From an uncultured Clostridia bacterium (GTDB lineage: Bacteria; Bacillota; Clostridia; TANB77; CAG-508): DNA of 12,871 nucleotides. The position numbers were made by a program, and so were the translations under genes. Location: the NCBI GenBank assembly GCA_944390615.1, contig CALXRJ010000118.1, positions 1 to 12,871 of the forward strand. The letters run 5' to 3'. The notes beneath the pieces were generated by a model. The model saw only the letters and a list, made by a program, of their open reading frames with translations, had not been told where the DNA came from and did no database searches. This document shows, one piece after another, positions 11,982-12,871 of the stretch; position 1 is the stretch's first letter; the number at the start of each line of letters is the position of its first letter.

Positions 11982-12871
11982 ATGATGAGAAAAATCAACC
12001 AAAAACCTAAAAACAACGCTAAATTCTGGAATGAAACAAAAGGAATTACACTAATGGCATTAGTAGTAACAATCATAATTTTGTTGATTTTAGCAGGTGT
12101 ATCACTAAGTATGATAATGGGAAATAATGGCATCCTACAAAAAGCAACCCAGTCAACAGAACTAACAGAACATGCCCAAATACAAGAAGAAGTATCTCTT
12201 ACCTATTTAGAAGTCTTAATGGATCATCCTAATAGCAATCATTATGAAATCGCAAGTTCTTTTCAAGACACCTTAAGAGGTTATGACAATCATAATGAAA
12301 AAGATACGGTAACTTATGAACCTGCCAAAGATCGTTATAAAATCTATTATAAAGATCGTTACTTTGAAATCAGTACAGATAGCGGAAATGTAACAACAAA
12401 CAGGCAAGAAGAAAAAGACCAAATTGCAGATATTGTAGCAGGACTTCCAAGTGAAGGAACTACATCTGAAAAAGTAAGTCAAATCCAAGAACAATTACCA
12501 GACATGGTAGTAACAGAAGATCCAGACACGGGAAAAATCGTGATTGAAGGAATTGAGTCTAATTGGGAAGTAGACCCAGTAACAGGAGAAATCACAGAAG
12601 CAGCACCAAAAGATGTAACACCACCAGAAGTAACTTTAATTACCAACACTGTAACATCCAAAAGTATATCTGTAAAAGCAACAGCAACAGATTATGAAAG
12701 TGGCTTATTAGAAACAGATACCTATAAATTTTATATAGCAGACTCCCAAATTTACCCAATCACCCCAACTGCAACCAACACAACAGGAGAATATACATTT
12801 GATAACTTAGATAGTAATATCCAATACTACATCAAAGTAGAAGTAGAAGACAAAAGTGGAAATGTAGGAAC
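11982..12871 (+). CDS. Pilin-like secreted protein with probable FN3-like domain, cut by the window end
   Basis: The frame is open from the ATG at 11982 to the last base (about 296 residues seen, no stop), so the gene is 3'-partial. The N-terminus is a prepilin-type leader: about 20 mostly basic or polar residues, then KGITLMALVVTIIILLILAG (20-39), the class III-like signal usually cut after the Gly by a prepilin peptidase. The mature chain has Ala at position +5 where classical type IV pilins have Glu. Residues about 50-120 are helix-like and then mixed, with a small repeat KDRYKIYYKDRY. Residues about 140-200 are acidic and Gly/Thr-rich. From D211 (DVTPPEVTLITNT) there is a beta-rich domain with VKATATDYESGLL and NIQYYIKVEVEDKSGN, resembling an FN3 or bacterial Ig-like repeat. 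A surface adhesin or pseudopilin-anchored protein is likely. It is divergent from the XRE gene and has its own promoter and AAGGAG site. Confidence 0.87.
   Translation, partial: MMRKINQKPKNNAKFWNETKGITLMALVVTIIILLILAGVSLSMIMGNNGILQKATQSTELTEHAQIQEEVSLTYLEVLMDHPNSNHYEIASSFQDTLRGYDNHNEKDTVTYEPAKDRYKIYYKDRYFEISTDSGNVTTNRQEEKDQIADIVAGLPSEGTTSEKVSQIQEQLPDMVVTEDPDTGKIVIEGIESNWEVDPVTGEITEAAPKDVTPPEVTLITNTVTSKSISVKATATDYESGLLETDTYKFYIADSQIYPITPTATNTTGEYTFDNLDSNIQYYIKVEVEDKSGNVG

Noticed and set aside
1..12871. Mycoplasma-like code with TGA read as Trp.
   Set aside because: Trp codons are TGG, and TGA cleanly ends the exporter gene just before its terminator.
1..12871. tRNA, rRNA, CRISPR array or insertion sequence.
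   Set aside because: No cloverleaf, regularly spaced repeat or transposase-like frame was seen.

Overview
The window is AT-rich, uses Shine-Dalgarno sites of the AAGGAG type, and reads with the standard bacterial code: TGA ends the gene at 8064-8915, and Trp is TGG throughout. It looks like a low-GC Firmicute, most likely an anaerobic Clostridia-class gut or host-associated bacterium. The MEP isoprenoid gene dxs, the Bacillota-type putative heavy-metal exporter (ArsP_2-like) and the 'GITLxALVVTII' pilin-like N-terminus all fit this. A finer placement cannot be made from the sequence alone.

Layout. (1) 1-1825: 3' nine-tenths of dxs on the + strand, convergent with an RluA-family pseudouridine synthase on the - strand (1970-2812); the two share a bidirectional terminator. 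(2) 2813-4020: two small - strand genes (2897-3409 and 3613-4014). Each encodes a signal peptide, a Thr/Ser/Asn-rich low-complexity stalk and a C-terminal membrane anchor, and hairpin terminators separate them. (3) 4116-7999: a + strand operon with its own promoter, recX - GT4 glycosyltransferase - GT2 glycosyltransferase (split by a one-base frameshift) - CNNM/CBS/CorC_HlyC membrane protein, closed by a strong hairpin. (4) 8006-8968: a monocistronic transporter of the ArsP_2 / putative manganese transporter type with its own promoter and terminator. (5) 8989-11788: a 788-residue VirD4/TraG-like coupling ATPase on the - strand, preceded by an XRE-family regulator. (6) 11918-12871: divergent from the regulator, the 5' part of a gene for a pilin-like secreted protein with a probable FN3-like domain, cut by the window end.

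How the parts may work together. The recX-GT4-GT2-CorC set is probably one transcript, but its functions are heterogeneous. The most unusual content is at the right: a type IV secretion coupling ATPase with no relaxase, mating-pair gene, integrase or att site in view, next to a regulator and a surface-protein gene. The ATPase has a proper promoter and intact Walker motifs but a degenerate 'DPKGE' motif and a family-specific insertion. It therefore looks like a maintained gene rather than debris. Whether it serves conjugation elsewhere or another export task cannot be decided here.

Four promoters share the form TTG(C/T)AA-N17-(T/G)A(A/T)AAT, so the housekeeping transcription signals of this genome are unusually legible. 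No tRNA, rRNA, CRISPR array, insertion sequence or riboswitch was recognised, and no gene-free stretch reaches 300 bases.
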